Below the pieces are notes generated by a model. That model saw nothing but the letters and a program-made list of their open reading frames with translations. It did no database searches and had not been told where the DNA came from. Both the position numbers and the translations under genes were made by a program. 64,000 bases of DNA from G963665185 sp049723905. GTDB lineage: Bacteria > Desulfobacterota > Desulfovibrionia > Desulfovibrionales > Desulfovibrionaceae. Positions 43,001-50,838 of the stretch are shown one piece after another; position 1 is the first letter of the stretch; every line of letters starts with the position of its first letter. The stretch spans positions 3,968,001-4,032,000 of the forward strand of contig NZ_JBJKFD010000001.1 in assembly GCF_049723905.1 (NCBI RefSeq), given 5' to 3'.

Positions 43001-43091
43001 TCAATGCGGAGATTGCCGCCAGACTGACAAGCCAGACTGCAATGGCAATGAAGACTTTCGGATGGTCTGTGGACGAGTTGGTATGGAGCAT
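40005..43091 (-). CDS. Hybrid sensor histidine kinase (MASE3-PAS-PAS-HisKA-HATPase-REC-Hpt-like)
   Basis: 1028 residues. About eight membrane helices in 1-270 look like a MASE3 sensor domain (VGFVDLLHTLAYQGMNIFPGY). Two PAS domains follow (about 275-390 and 395-520), then HisKA with the phosphorylated His in NMSHEIRTPISG near 540, HATPase_c (NLVSNAIKFTDKG, DTGSGIPKDKI, GGTGLGLAI), and a receiver domain with phospho-acceptor Asp in LVLMDIQMPEMDG near 830. The last 110 residues resemble an Hpt domain but read VAELAGLAGLLSASG where AHxLKG is expected, so the phospho-acceptor His is gone. Monocistronic; no output regulator is adjacent. Confidence 0.93.
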   Translation of the reverse strand: MLHTNSSTDHPKVFIAIAVWLVSLAAISALNAISFLLFHSVVELFSVAIALGTFFVAWNTKSIIDNGYLLTLGIGFVFVGFVDLLHTLAYQGMNIFPGYNEPELATQLWLVGRSLLAGAIFGGLIFLRRKAPAIKIFFVFFATTLGLLALVFTGYFPSCYRPEIGMTPFKIWSEIIFCVVFLASILRIYMARSEFHPYIVTYLLLFLLFSTISEVFFTLYTSVYGLPNILGHLTKLTAYFFLYKALIQTGLARPYAALFHRLKNAEEKYRSIFNHAPMGIFRSSADGKYLEANPACATIMGYDSPEQMVREVKDISLQMYETSECRATMLRSLSMAAHYQVHELRLRRRDNTWFDARMYVKRVPETDGVPLYEGIVMDVSEEKRAMRELEYERTKYIGMVDNSPDYIVRYDQALRRQYMNPAVERAFEVNAENFLGKPFFETILPKGLDKEKYAETLRAVFESGEEAVLGQELETVYGNIHMDLRLTPEFGSDHTVRSVLMVGRDVTQFRNLEQQLRQAKESAESANVAKSEFLANMSHEIRTPISGILGMVELLNKSELTGKQRQCVDMITDSATSLLTIINDILDLSKIEARKFELKPLDFDLVGIMEKTLAPFHIIAEDKGLDLRLEIPEGMPEAVHGDPERLAQIVKNLVSNAIKFTDKGSIKVRAHLAADLGDGMEILFSVTDTGSGIPKDKIDGLFKKFSQLDASYSKQHGGTGLGLAISKNLSELMGGRIWVVSEPGTGSTFFFTVCFKNTKETLRRAFTSKERTPEHPLSATELEILLAEDNMVNQMFMEEFLTEAGHKVVIAKNGLEAVEQLKRHSFDLVLMDIQMPEMDGIEATQTIRSCAEEYVGIPIIALTAFAMKGDRERIMAAGMDGYVSKPVQFDELYSTIEKVLDERFQGAHSLLDCLENVSHDLLDNNELQNRFDGKCHLLPGLVETFTHQLDELDKNLLKALESKKRDDLHRLVAELAGLAGLLSASGVREVSARAAALLADDDENLDCVNDVREMIHNTLEALRTCRIH

Positions 43092-43547
43092 GGCCGGAAT
43101 CTAATATAGAATGAATGGCTATGCAACTCATAGGGGAATCTCTAGTAAGTTCTTTTTTCTTTTTTCAAAATGGTTCCTCAAATGGAAGTTCATAGCGATA
43201 AGGGGAATGAGTTGACTCATATTCTTTTGCTGGGGCGAATTGGGGGATAAGTTAATGCATTAAGTGGGATACGGTATGCGCTCTACCAGTTCCGGCAAAG
43301 GGGGGTTGGTTCTACTCAACAAGAGGTTGCAACAGGAGTGTTCAATTTCGCCCCCCTGTCTGGAAGGCTGTGGGAACCCATTTAACAGGAAAACATGATT
43401 TTGCAGCTTGTTTGGAACGCATTCCCTGGTTGTTCTGCGGTTGGTCTGCAAAATTGAAGAGGCCTGTCTTTTCCGGGAATCCTTCCCTCGTCCTCTTGAC
43501 CCCTGTACGCTTTTGGCCCAAAACAATTCTTTTCCGGAGGAAATACC
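43092..43547. other. Divergent promoter region of hybrid kinase and hisC
   Basis: About 455 bases. AT-richer near 43130-43260, where promoters of both directions are likely, but I cannot fix exact boxes. CCGGAGG (43535-43541) is the hisC ribosome binding site. No gene seen. Confidence 0.45.
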
Positions 43548-44648
43548 ATGAGAAACGTCAAGGATGTGCGGGAAGTCATCCCGTCTTTCAAGGCATATAG
43601 CGCCGGCCTGTCCATTGGTGAAATCAAGGAACGGTACGGGCTCAATAATATCATCAAGTTGTCCAGCAACGAAAACCCCCTGGGAGCATCCCCGCTGGTG
43701 CAAAAGGTGGTGGTCGACCATGCGGACGAGGTCTTCAGATATCCCCGTGTGGAAACCCCCGGTCTGGTACGGGCCATTGCCGAAAAAGTCGGCGTGCCCG
43801 CGTCCAGAATCGTGGCCGGAAACGGATCGGATGATATCATCGACATGGTTATCCGCATCAAGTGCCGCCCCGGCAAGGACCACATGCTTGCCTTCGATCC
43901 CTGCTACAGCATGTATCCTCTCCAGGCCAAACTGTGTGGCGTGGAATACCGTAGCGTGCCGCTTGATGAAGATTTCGGTTTTTCGCTCGACAAACTGGCC
44001 GACGCCGCGGATGAAAATACGGCCATGGTTGTTCTGGTTACGCCGGACAACCCGTCCGGTCTTTCCATCACGGCCGACGAAATTGAAGCGTTTGCCAGCA
44101 AGCTGCCGCCCCAGGCCCTTCTGGTGGTGGACGAAGCCTATATAGATTTTGTCGATTCCTATGAAAAATATTCCGTTGTGCCCCGTCTGGACCGTATGCC
44201 CAACACCTGCGTGATGCGTACCATGGCCAAGGCCTACGGGCTTGCCGGGCTGCGCCTGGGCTACGGAATAATGCCCGAATGGCTGGCCGACTACACCCTG
44301 CGGGTGCGTCTGCCGTTCAGCGTGAATATCCTGGCCGAGTACGCAGGCGAGGCAGCCCTGAAGGACGAGACCTTTTATAAGGAAACAGTGCGGGTGGTCG
44401 TGGAAGGCAGAAAATATTTCACCGAGCGCCTTACCGCCCTGGGCTGCAAGGTCTGGCCGTCGCAGACCAACTTCGTGATGTTCAAACCGCCCATGGATGC
44501 ACTTGTTCTTTTTGAAAAGCTCCTGCAAAAAGGAATCATTGTACGTTCTCTGGAAGGCTATGACAGACCGGATCTCATTCGCATGACCATTGGAACGGAG
44601 AAGGAAAACAGGGCTGTGGTCGCTGCCCTTGAGGAGTTGCTTGCATGA
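43548..44648 (+). CDS. hisC: Histidinol-phosphate aminotransferase
   Basis: 366 residues, normal length for HisC. It transfers an amino group from glutamate to imidazole-acetol phosphate in histidine synthesis. Visible parts: IIKLSSNENPLGASP, RYPRVETPGLVRAIAEK-like opening, VTPDNPSGLSI, LLVVDEAYIDF, and the Schiff-base lysine in RTMAKAYGLAGLRLGYG. The family also accepts phenylalanine and tyrosine. The gene overlaps cmk by four bases (ATGA) and starts a compact operon of biosynthetic genes. Confidence 0.95.
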   Translation: MRNVKDVREVIPSFKAYSAGLSIGEIKERYGLNNIIKLSSNENPLGASPLVQKVVVDHADEVFRYPRVETPGLVRAIAEKVGVPASRIVAGNGSDDIIDMVIRIKCRPGKDHMLAFDPCYSMYPLQAKLCGVEYRSVPLDEDFGFSLDKLADAADENTAMVVLVTPDNPSGLSITADEIEAFASKLPPQALLVVDEAYIDFVDSYEKYSVVPRLDRMPNTCVMRTMAKAYGLAGLRLGYGIMPEWLADYTLRVRLPFSVNILAEYAGEAALKDETFYKETVRVVVEGRKYFTERLTALGCKVWPSQTNFVMFKPPMDALVLFEKLLQKGIIVRSLEGYDRPDLIRMTIGTEKENRAVVAALEELLA

Positions 44649-45322
44649 GCGAGAAATGTCGCATCGTGACGTTGGACGGTCCTGCCGGTGTGGGCAAGAC
44701 CACCCTGGCAAAGCGCGTGGCCCAGGCCATGGGCGTGGCTTACCTGGATACCGGAGCCATGTTTCGCGGCGTGGCCTGGACTCTGGGGGAAGGTTCCTGG
44801 GAATGGGACGAGGAAAGGCTTTCCGCCGGACTTTGTGACCTGGATTTCAGCCTGCAGGGGCAGGGCATGGACTCGGAGCTGCTGCTCAACGGGGAGCCTC
44901 TCGACCCTGCAATACGTACGGAAAAGGCAGGCTTGTGGGCCTCCAATATCGCCACACTGGGTACGGTGCGGGCATTCCTCAAGCAGGCGCAGCAGGCCAT
45001 TGGCCGCGACGTTTCCCTGGTTGCCGAGGGCCGCGACATGGGCACCGTGGTTTTTCCCGATGCCACGGACAAGTTCTTTCTTGATGCCAGCGTCGAGGAA
45101 CGGGCCCGGCGGAGGTATTTGCAGCTGCAGGGCTTGGGCGAGAATGCGGATCTGGATGAGATTTCCCTGCAGATCAAAATTCGTGACGCCCAGGACCGCA
45201 ACCGTCCCATTGCGCCGCTGCGTGCGGCTGACGACGCCGTGACCGTGGATACGACGGGCATTGGCGTGGACGAGGTCTTCAGCCGGATCATGGAACAGAT
45301 TCGGAAAAACGAAGCGCAATAG
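44645..45322 (+). CDS. cmk: Cytidylate kinase
   Basis: 225 residues, usual length. P-loop GPAGVGKTTLAKRVAQ near 12-25, followed by YLDTGAMFRGVAW (NMP-binding), the long CMP-specific insert, VAEGRDMGTVVFPDATDKFFLDAS and DRNRPIAPLRAADDAV. It phosphorylates CMP and dCMP with ATP. The start codon overlaps the hisC stop. Confidence 0.96.
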   Translation: MSEKCRIVTLDGPAGVGKTTLAKRVAQAMGVAYLDTGAMFRGVAWTLGEGSWEWDEERLSAGLCDLDFSLQGQGMDSELLLNGEPLDPAIRTEKAGLWASNIATLGTVRAFLKQAQQAIGRDVSLVAEGRDMGTVVFPDATDKFFLDASVEERARRRYLQLQGLGENADLDEISLQIKIRDAQDRNRPIAPLRAADDAVTVDTTGIGVDEVFSRIMEQIRKNEAQ

Positions 45323-45372
45323 TTTTTTACGGTGTACGCGCCAACAAGATTATTTTTTTCAAGGAAACGATC

Positions 45373-45660
45373 ATGAGCAACGATACAAAAGGCGGATGCG
45401 GCTGCGAAGGCCACATCATGCCGGAAGCAACCTTTTCCACCTTTGTCCTTTCCCTGTCCTCCTCTGCTATGGTACATTTGGGCGAGGTTCCCGCACCGGA
45501 AACCGGCCGCATTGAGACCAACATGCATCTTGCCAAGCATACCATAGATATTTTGTGCATGCTCAAGTGCAAGACCCAGGGCAACCTGGACGAGACTGAA
45601 AAACGTTTGTTGGACGATATTTTGTACGAACTGCGCATGAAGTTTGTGGCCAACGGCTGA
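45373..45660 (+). CDS. DUF1844 family protein
   Basis: 95 residues, matching DUF1844: FSTFVLSLSSSAMVHLGEVP, then a helical half (NMHLAKHTIDILCMLKCKTQGNL and LLDDILYELRMKFV). The N-terminus has a CGC motif (GGCGCEGH). The family is widespread in deltaproteobacteria; its role is not known. CAAGGAAACG lies before the ATG. It sits between cmk and argC in the same direction. Confidence 0.88.
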   Translation: MSNDTKGGCGCEGHIMPEATFSTFVLSLSSSAMVHLGEVPAPETGRIETNMHLAKHTIDILCMLKCKTQGNLDETEKRLLDDILYELRMKFVANG

Positions 45661-45786
45661 ACCTAGGCCGACCGGCATCCGAACATGCCGGTACAGAGGC
45701 AGGAACACCATTTTTTGGGAAAAAACAAAGCTGTCCGCCTGAACACGGAAGCCGTGCGGACGGCGTGCAATTACCTGGATATACGG

Positions 45787-46839
45787 ATGAAAGACATCAA
45801 GGCTGGACTTGTCGGCGTTACCGGTTACACGGGCATGGAAATGGCCCGGCTTCTCGCAACCCATCCGAGCATGCGTCTCGTACGCGCCACCTCGCGCAGC
45901 CAGGCTGGCGCGGTGCTGGGGAATCTTTTTCCCGGACTGCGCGCAACCGCCTGTGCCGATGTGCAGGTGAGCGTTCCCGAGGCCGATGATCTGGCCCGGA
46001 ACTGCGACGTGGTTTTTCTGGCCGTGCCCCACGGCGCGGCAATGGATTTCGCAGCCGAGCTGCTCAAGGCCGGAGTGCCCGTGGTGGACCTTTCCGCCGA
46101 CTTCCGCCTGCGCGATCCCCAGGTATATGCCCAGTGGTACGGACAGGAGCACCGCCATCCGGAACTGCTTTCCCAGGCAGTGTACGGCCTGCCCGAGATC
46201 AATGCCGAAGCCGTGGCAAAGGCCAAACTGATCGCCAATCCGGGGTGCTATCCCACGTCGGTCATCCTTGGGCTGTATCCGGCCCTGAAGAATGGCCTTG
46301 TCCATACCTCGGACATCGTTGCCGATTCCAAGTCCGGGGCTACCGGCTCGGGCCGCAAGGCTGCCGTGGGCTCGCTGTTCTGCGAAGTGTCCGACACCTT
46401 CCGGGCCTACAATCTGGGCAAACACCGCCATACTCCGGAGATAGAGCAAGAGGTTTCCCTGGTTGCGGGCGAGGACATGCGGATTTCCTTCAATACCCAT
46501 CTGCTGCCTATCAACCGGGGCATCCTTTCGACCATCTACACCAAATTGACACAGGAACGCACGGTCGAGGACATCCACGCCCTGTACACCGATTTTTATG
46601 CAGACGCGCCGTGGGTGCGCGTACTGCCTTTGGGTGAGCTTCCCGAAACCCGCTGGGTCCGGGGAACCATGTTCTGCGACATCGGGCTGGTGGTCGACCC
46701 ACGCACCAACCGCCTGCTGATTGTCACAGCCATCGACAACCTGTGCCGCGGCGCAAGCGGGCAGGCTTTGGCCAACGCCAATCTTGTCTGCGGGCTGCCT
46801 TTGCAGTCCGGCCTGGATTTCGCGGCCTTGGCCCCCTAA
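45787..46839 (+). CDS. argC: N-acetyl-gamma-glutamyl-phosphate reductase
   Basis: 350 residues, usual length. It reduces N-acetylglutamyl phosphate to the semialdehyde in arginine synthesis. Rossmann motif GVTGYTGMEMARLL at 9-22, the catalytic Cys in IANPGCYPTSV near 156, SGATGSGRKA, and the conserved His segment FNTHLLPINRGIL. The start at 45787 is chosen by alignment with the family; it has only a weak ribosome binding site, and the frame is open back to 45685. An EAL-HDOD gene follows after nine bases. Confidence 0.95.
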   Translation: MKDIKAGLVGVTGYTGMEMARLLATHPSMRLVRATSRSQAGAVLGNLFPGLRATACADVQVSVPEADDLARNCDVVFLAVPHGAAMDFAAELLKAGVPVVDLSADFRLRDPQVYAQWYGQEHRHPELLSQAVYGLPEINAEAVAKAKLIANPGCYPTSVILGLYPALKNGLVHTSDIVADSKSGATGSGRKAAVGSLFCEVSDTFRAYNLGKHRHTPEIEQEVSLVAGEDMRISFNTHLLPINRGILSTIYTKLTQERTVEDIHALYTDFYADAPWVRVLPLGELPETRWVRGTMFCDIGLVVDPRTNRLLIVTAIDNLCRGASGQALANANLVCGLPLQSGLDFAALAP

Positions 46840-46848
46840 ACAGAGCCT

Positions 46849-48102
46849 ATGCAGCAGCCTACGTATCCCCCTACCACAGAATCTTTTTTTCTGGCACGTC
46901 AGCCCATTTACGACGTGGGTATGAACATCTGGGGCTACGAGCTGCTGTACCGGCAATTCGACAATTCCAATGAAGCCCAGGTAGGGGACGAGGATGCCGC
47001 CACGTCGCAGATCATTGTGGACGGGCTGGGTATTGCTTCCCATGGTCTTTCGTCGGATTTGCGGATTCTGATCAATTTTCCGGAACAGCTGCTTTTGCAG
47101 GATGCCGCCTTTGCTCTGCCTGCGGAGCAATGCGTGGTGGAAATACTGGAAACCGTGGAACCCTCGGAAACAGTGGTCAAGGCACTGAAAAGGCTGCGTG
47201 CGGCCGGGTACAGGCTGGCCATGGACGACTACACGGGCGATCCCAAGTTCTATCCTTTTCTGCGCCTGGTGGATTACATCAAGGTGGACGTGCTGCAGCT
47301 GGACAGCATCCGGCTGCGTTCCGTTGCCCAAGGGCTCAAACGCTACAGGAGCATGCTCCTGGCCGAAAAGGTCGAAAACCTGGACGTTTTCAGGCAATGC
47401 AAGGAGCTGGGGTTCTCGCTGTTTCAGGGCTATTTTTTTTGCAGGCCGGAAATGCTCTCCGGCAGAAAAGTATCCACAAGCCAGCTTGCCAAGGTGCAGC
47501 TTCTGCACCATCTGAGCCTGCCCGATTACGACGTGGCCGAGCTGAGCACCCTGATAGCCGCGGACCTGTCGCTTTCCTACAGGCTGCTGCGCTATATCAA
47601 CTCCGCCTCTTTCGCACTGCCCAACAAGATCGACTCCATCCAGCAGGCCGTGGTGCTGCTGGGACGGCTGCAGCTTGTACAATGGCTGCGCGTGGTGGTC
47701 CTGGCGGATATTTCTGCCAGCAGCCTCACCAGCGAGCTGGCCTATACCTCGGCCAAGCGGGGCAAGTTTCTCGAACTGCTGGCCGAAAATGAGCCGTGCG
47801 TGAAATGCCGGGCCGAGTCCATGTTCATGCTGGGGCTTTTTTCCCTGCTGGATGCCTTGCTGGGCGCTCCCATGGCCGAGCTGCTTAAAGAGCTTCCTTT
47901 GGGGGACGACATTGTTCAGGCCCTTTCCGGGGAAAGGAACAACATGCGTATTTGGCTGGACATGGTTATTGAGCTGGAAAAAGGAAATTGGCCGAGATTG
48001 GAAAACCAGCTGATCGACCATGGACTCGATCCGGCGCGGGCTGCCCGCTACAATGCCGAAGCCATGGCCTGGACCGCAGACATTTTCGGCAATCTTTCCT
48101 GA
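46849..48102 (+). CDS. EAL-HDOD signalling protein (YuxH type)
   Basis: 417 residues. The N-terminal EAL-like domain (10-210) reads ELLYR where a catalytic c-di-GMP phosphodiesterase has ExLxR with EAL, and lacks most metal ligands, so it is probably inactive; MDDYTGDPKFYPFLRLVDYIKVD and AEKVENLDVF mark the domain. The C-terminal part (about 215-400) is an HDOD domain (LSTLIAADLSLSYRLLRYINSASF). Proteins of this make-up act in nucleotide signalling and motility control, without known catalysis. Nine bases after argC, so probably co-transcribed. Confidence 0.9.
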   Translation: MQQPTYPPTTESFFLARQPIYDVGMNIWGYELLYRQFDNSNEAQVGDEDAATSQIIVDGLGIASHGLSSDLRILINFPEQLLLQDAAFALPAEQCVVEILETVEPSETVVKALKRLRAAGYRLAMDDYTGDPKFYPFLRLVDYIKVDVLQLDSIRLRSVAQGLKRYRSMLLAEKVENLDVFRQCKELGFSLFQGYFFCRPEMLSGRKVSTSQLAKVQLLHHLSLPDYDVAELSTLIAADLSLSYRLLRYINSASFALPNKIDSIQQAVVLLGRLQLVQWLRVVVLADISASSLTSELAYTSAKRGKFLELLAENEPCVKCRAESMFMLGLFSLLDALLGAPMAELLKELPLGDDIVQALSGERNNMRIWLDMVIELEKGNWPRLENQLIDHGLDPARAARYNAEAMAWTADIFGNLS

Positions 48103-48255
48103 CCCCTCCCGCCCCCTCCAGACCGCGGAAAACGGGCCGTTATATGGCCGTTATCTCTCTGCGAAAGCCCTGTGGATGCGTTGTTTCTTTGGCAGACAGT
48201 ATTGCATTGACAGGGATGGTGTGTCATTATTCGTACATGATCATGCTGATCTCTT

Positions 48256-48277
48256 CGGAGGTTTTGTGACACCTCCG
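48256..48277 (+). promoter_or_regulatory. Hairpin that hides the ribosome binding site and GTG start of the HD-domain gene
   Basis: CGGAGGT (48256-48262) pairs perfectly with ACCTCCG (48271-48277); the 8-base loop TTTGTGAC contains the GTG at 48266. Pairing would sequester the Shine-Dalgarno sequence. Confidence 0.5.
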
Positions 48278-49318
48278 GGAATTCATACCCCATATTCCGC
48301 CTCGGGAAGAACTGCCGGTCTTTCTTCGGAAATGCACCCCTCGCTTCAGGTTGGCGGCATGCCCCCCGGAATTGTTCTCGACGAGATTCTCGGCATCTTG
48401 TCCCGTTTGCGTTCTTCAGGTTCTGTTTTTGACGAAGAGCAGGACCAGAGCCGTGCAGACGCCGCAGACACCGCAGACGCCGCATACAGCGGGGACGCAG
48501 ATGATACGTCGCAGGGCTTTGGCGGAACGCCTGCCGGAGAATTGTTCGGCAGGGCATTCCTGGATACTCTGCGGCTTTTCCGTGGGGAATATCCGGGCTA
48601 CCAGGCCTGCAACACCCTGTACCACGACCTGGACCATACCCTTTCCGTTACCCTGGCCATGGTCAGACTGATGCACGGCGCGTCGCTGGCTGGAACAACC
48701 TTCAGCCCCGGCTGGCCGGAAATGGGGGTGCTGGCCGCGCTGTTCCACGACATCGGCTATATTCAGCGGGATGACGACAAGGAAGGCTCGGGTGCCAAGT
48801 ACACCGTCGGCCATGAGGAGCGCGGAGTCGCCTTTATGACCGAATACCTGGCCGACGAAGGGTTTTCCCGCCAGCAGCTTGAGGACTGCGGTCAAATCAT
48901 TCGCTGTACGGATCTTTGGATCGATATCGAGGCGTTGGATTTCCATTCCGAGGAAAGCCTTTTGCTGGGCCATATGTTGGGAACGGCGGACCTGCTGGCC
49001 CAGATGGCGGACCGGCGGTACCTTGAAAAACTTTTTTATCTCTACCGCGAGTTCTCCGAGGCCGACATTCCCGGTTTTGATTCGGAACTGGACCTTTTGC
49101 GCAAGACGCACAGTTTTTACGAACAGGTGGCCCGCAAGCGTCTGGAAGAGGATTTCTCCAATGTGGCGGATTTTCTGACCGTCCACTTCAACGATATGGG
49201 CAAGGCCAACCCCTACGAAGCGTCCATACAAAGCAATCTCAAGTACCTGCAAAAGGTCCTGGAAAGCTGGCAGGAATCCTTCAAGGATTTTTTCCGCCGC
49301 AGCAATATGCCCCGCTAA
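48266..49318 (+). CDS. HD-domain phosphohydrolase-like signalling protein
   Basis: 350 residues if GTG 48266 is the start (CGGAGG lies four bases upstream); ATG 48332 is the main alternative. The first 95 residues are low-complexity and acidic (four 9-bp DNA repeats encode ADAADTADA). The HD domain has the metal motif in LYHDLDHTLSV, followed by LFHDIGYIQ and EERGVAFM, with Asp in MLGTADLLAQM. Such proteins hydrolyse nucleotide phosphates or second messengers. A C-terminal helical part ends FFRRSNMPR. It lies 160 bases after the EAL-HDOD gene. Confidence 0.82.
   Translation: MTPPGIHTPYSASGRTAGLSSEMHPSLQVGGMPPGIVLDEILGILSRLRSSGSVFDEEQDQSRADAADTADAAYSGDADDTSQGFGGTPAGELFGRAFLDTLRLFRGEYPGYQACNTLYHDLDHTLSVTLAMVRLMHGASLAGTTFSPGWPEMGVLAALFHDIGYIQRDDDKEGSGAKYTVGHEERGVAFMTEYLADEGFSRQQLEDCGQIIRCTDLWIDIEALDFHSEESLLLGHMLGTADLLAQMADRRYLEKLFYLYREFSEADIPGFDSELDLLRKTHSFYEQVARKRLEEDFSNVADFLTVHFNDMGKANPYEASIQSNLKYLQKVLESWQESFKDFFRRSNMPR
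48452..48487. repeat. Four 9-bp repeats in the HD-domain gene
   Basis: CGTGCAGAC, GCCGCAGAC, ACCGCAGAC, GCCGCATAC. They encode Ala/Asp-rich linker residues before the HD domain and keep the reading frame. Confidence 0.8.
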
Positions 49319-49539
49319 GGAATATGGGGTCCGCAGCCCGCGAAACTCAATCTTTTCTCCCCGACAGCCTTTTCGTGCGTCTTCAGAATTTTTCTCTGAA
49401 TGGCCTGGGATATGGGCGCGGGGTCTTCACGCCCATATGGCCCGGGGCCCGGACCGGCCTTGCGCATCTGCGGGATATTTTCCCTTTGCGGTGGATTGCG
49501 GTGGGCGGCCCCGGTTATCCGTTTGGGGATGCGTTTGGG

Positions 49540-50205
49540 CTATTCGGTTGCAGCCAGGACACCTTGGCGAACAGCCTTTATGCCCACACGTTGGACAAGG
49601 CGGGCCGTGCGTTCGCGTTTGCGGCCGTTTTCCCTGTAATACTCCACCAGACGCTGGACAATGGCCAATGCCTGTTCACGGGACGTTTCTTCAATGATGA
49701 CGTCGCCCTGGCGGACACGGTTGCCTGCATTGCCGCCAAAGGTCACGGTCCAGCCTTTTTTGGTGCCTATCAGGCCGATGTCGCGCACATAGCTTTCGCC
49801 ACAGCACAAAGGGCACCCGGACACGCCGAACTTGAGTTTGGCGGGCATGTCCACACCCTGAAACATCTCTTCCACTTCCAGCCCCATCCTGAGGGAATCC
49901 CGCACTCCGAGCCGACAGACCGAAGTACCCGGACAGGCCTGCACATAGTGGACGCACATTTCCACGGCGCGGCCCACGCCCGTTCCCAAACGTTCCCAGA
50001 TGGCTTCAACGTCTTCCTTGCGCACACCCACCAGGGCGATACGCTGGCCCGAGGTGATTTTTATGGTGGGGATGTCGAACTCGCGGCTGACCTCGGCGAT
50101 TTTTTCCAGCAGTTCCGGGGTGAGCAGCCCGGCGGGAGTTCTGGGAACAATGGCAAAGGTTTCCTTGTCGCGCTGCAGGATGGCGCCGTTGGGAGTTTCG
50201 GACAT
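49540..50205 (-). CDS. Small monomeric siroheme sulfite reductase (assimilatory-type, low-spin)
   Basis: 221 residues, one nitrite/sulfite reductase ferredoxin-like half-domain followed by the siroheme/[4Fe-4S] half. The cluster ligands are C91-x5-C97 and C131-x3-C135 (CPGTSVC and CPLCC), the classical arrangement in which the last Cys bridges cluster and siroheme. VCRLGVRDS and VTFGGNAGNRVRQGD fit the family. Ordinary enzymes are two to three times longer; a protein of this size is known from Desulfovibrio vulgaris as low-spin sulfite reductase. Its physiological role is not settled. Start 50205 supported by AGGAGA further upstream. Confidence 0.9.
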   Translation of the reverse strand: MSETPNGAILQRDKETFAIVPRTPAGLLTPELLEKIAEVSREFDIPTIKITSGQRIALVGVRKEDVEAIWERLGTGVGRAVEMCVHYVQACPGTSVCRLGVRDSLRMGLEVEEMFQGVDMPAKLKFGVSGCPLCCGESYVRDIGLIGTKKGWTVTFGGNAGNRVRQGDVIIEETSREQALAIVQRLVEYYRENGRKRERTARLVQRVGIKAVRQGVLAATE

Positions 50206-50838
50206 TATCTCTTGTTCTCCTGTTCTTTTTTTGTTGGGCCCGCACCCCTCCGGGAGGTCCCGGCGTGCGGAGCATGTTTCGGGGTGTTTGCCACAGAGCG
50301 GGGCGGAGCGCCAGCCGGGCATACCCGTTCCCCTTTGTCTCGGGGCAGTGGCATTTGTGTGTCGTTTGCAATGTCGGTTCGCGGAAGTTGTTTTTTGCGG
50401 TAAGGAGGTGGGTGCCTGCCATGTCTTTTATGGCCGCTGCCTTGGAGGGTGCAGGCGACGAAGCAAATGGAACCTGGAGAAAAACTGGCCCGGAAAATGG
50501 CTCTGTAATTGATACCGTAAGTCAGTAAATCCTTGCACACATCGAAAAAAAAAGAAAAAACAAGACGAAACTGCTATGTGCAGTTGTCCCCCTTGTCCGC
50601 CTTGTACGGGGGGGAGCCGACGCCGAGGCGAAACTGCGTGTCTCATCCGCCCAATTCGCTTTATTATAATAATGGAGTGGGACACGCGGCCGTGCCATGG
50701 TGGCACAGCCTGCCATGCGCCATCAGAAACGGCGTGGGCCAACCTGTAGACCGCGTTCTTCAGGTCGCGGCCTTTCACAGAACATGGTTGCTGTTCTGTG
50801 AGCATCACACGAAAGCCACTGCAGCGGAGGGCGAATAC
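50206..50838. other. Long divergent intergenic region
   Basis: About 630 bases between the sulfite reductase gene and the MshEN-like gene. TATAAT at 50665-50670 inside TTATTATAATAATGG is a good -10 box for the plus-strand gene, but its -35 is poor. A GTCCCCCTTGTCC...GGGGGG stretch near 50585-50615 can form a weak hairpin. Open frames here have no family resemblance. No gene called. Confidence 0.45.

Noticed and set aside
43268..43300. D-arm-like string on the minus strand (ACTGGTAGAGCGC)
   Set aside because: Only 13 bases resemble a tRNA; no acceptor stem, anticodon arm or T-arm can be drawn.
48020..48265. N-terminal extension of the HD-domain protein
   Set aside because: It overlaps the EAL-HDOD gene by 83 bases and has a composition unlike the rest; CGGAGG before GTG 48266 gives a better start.
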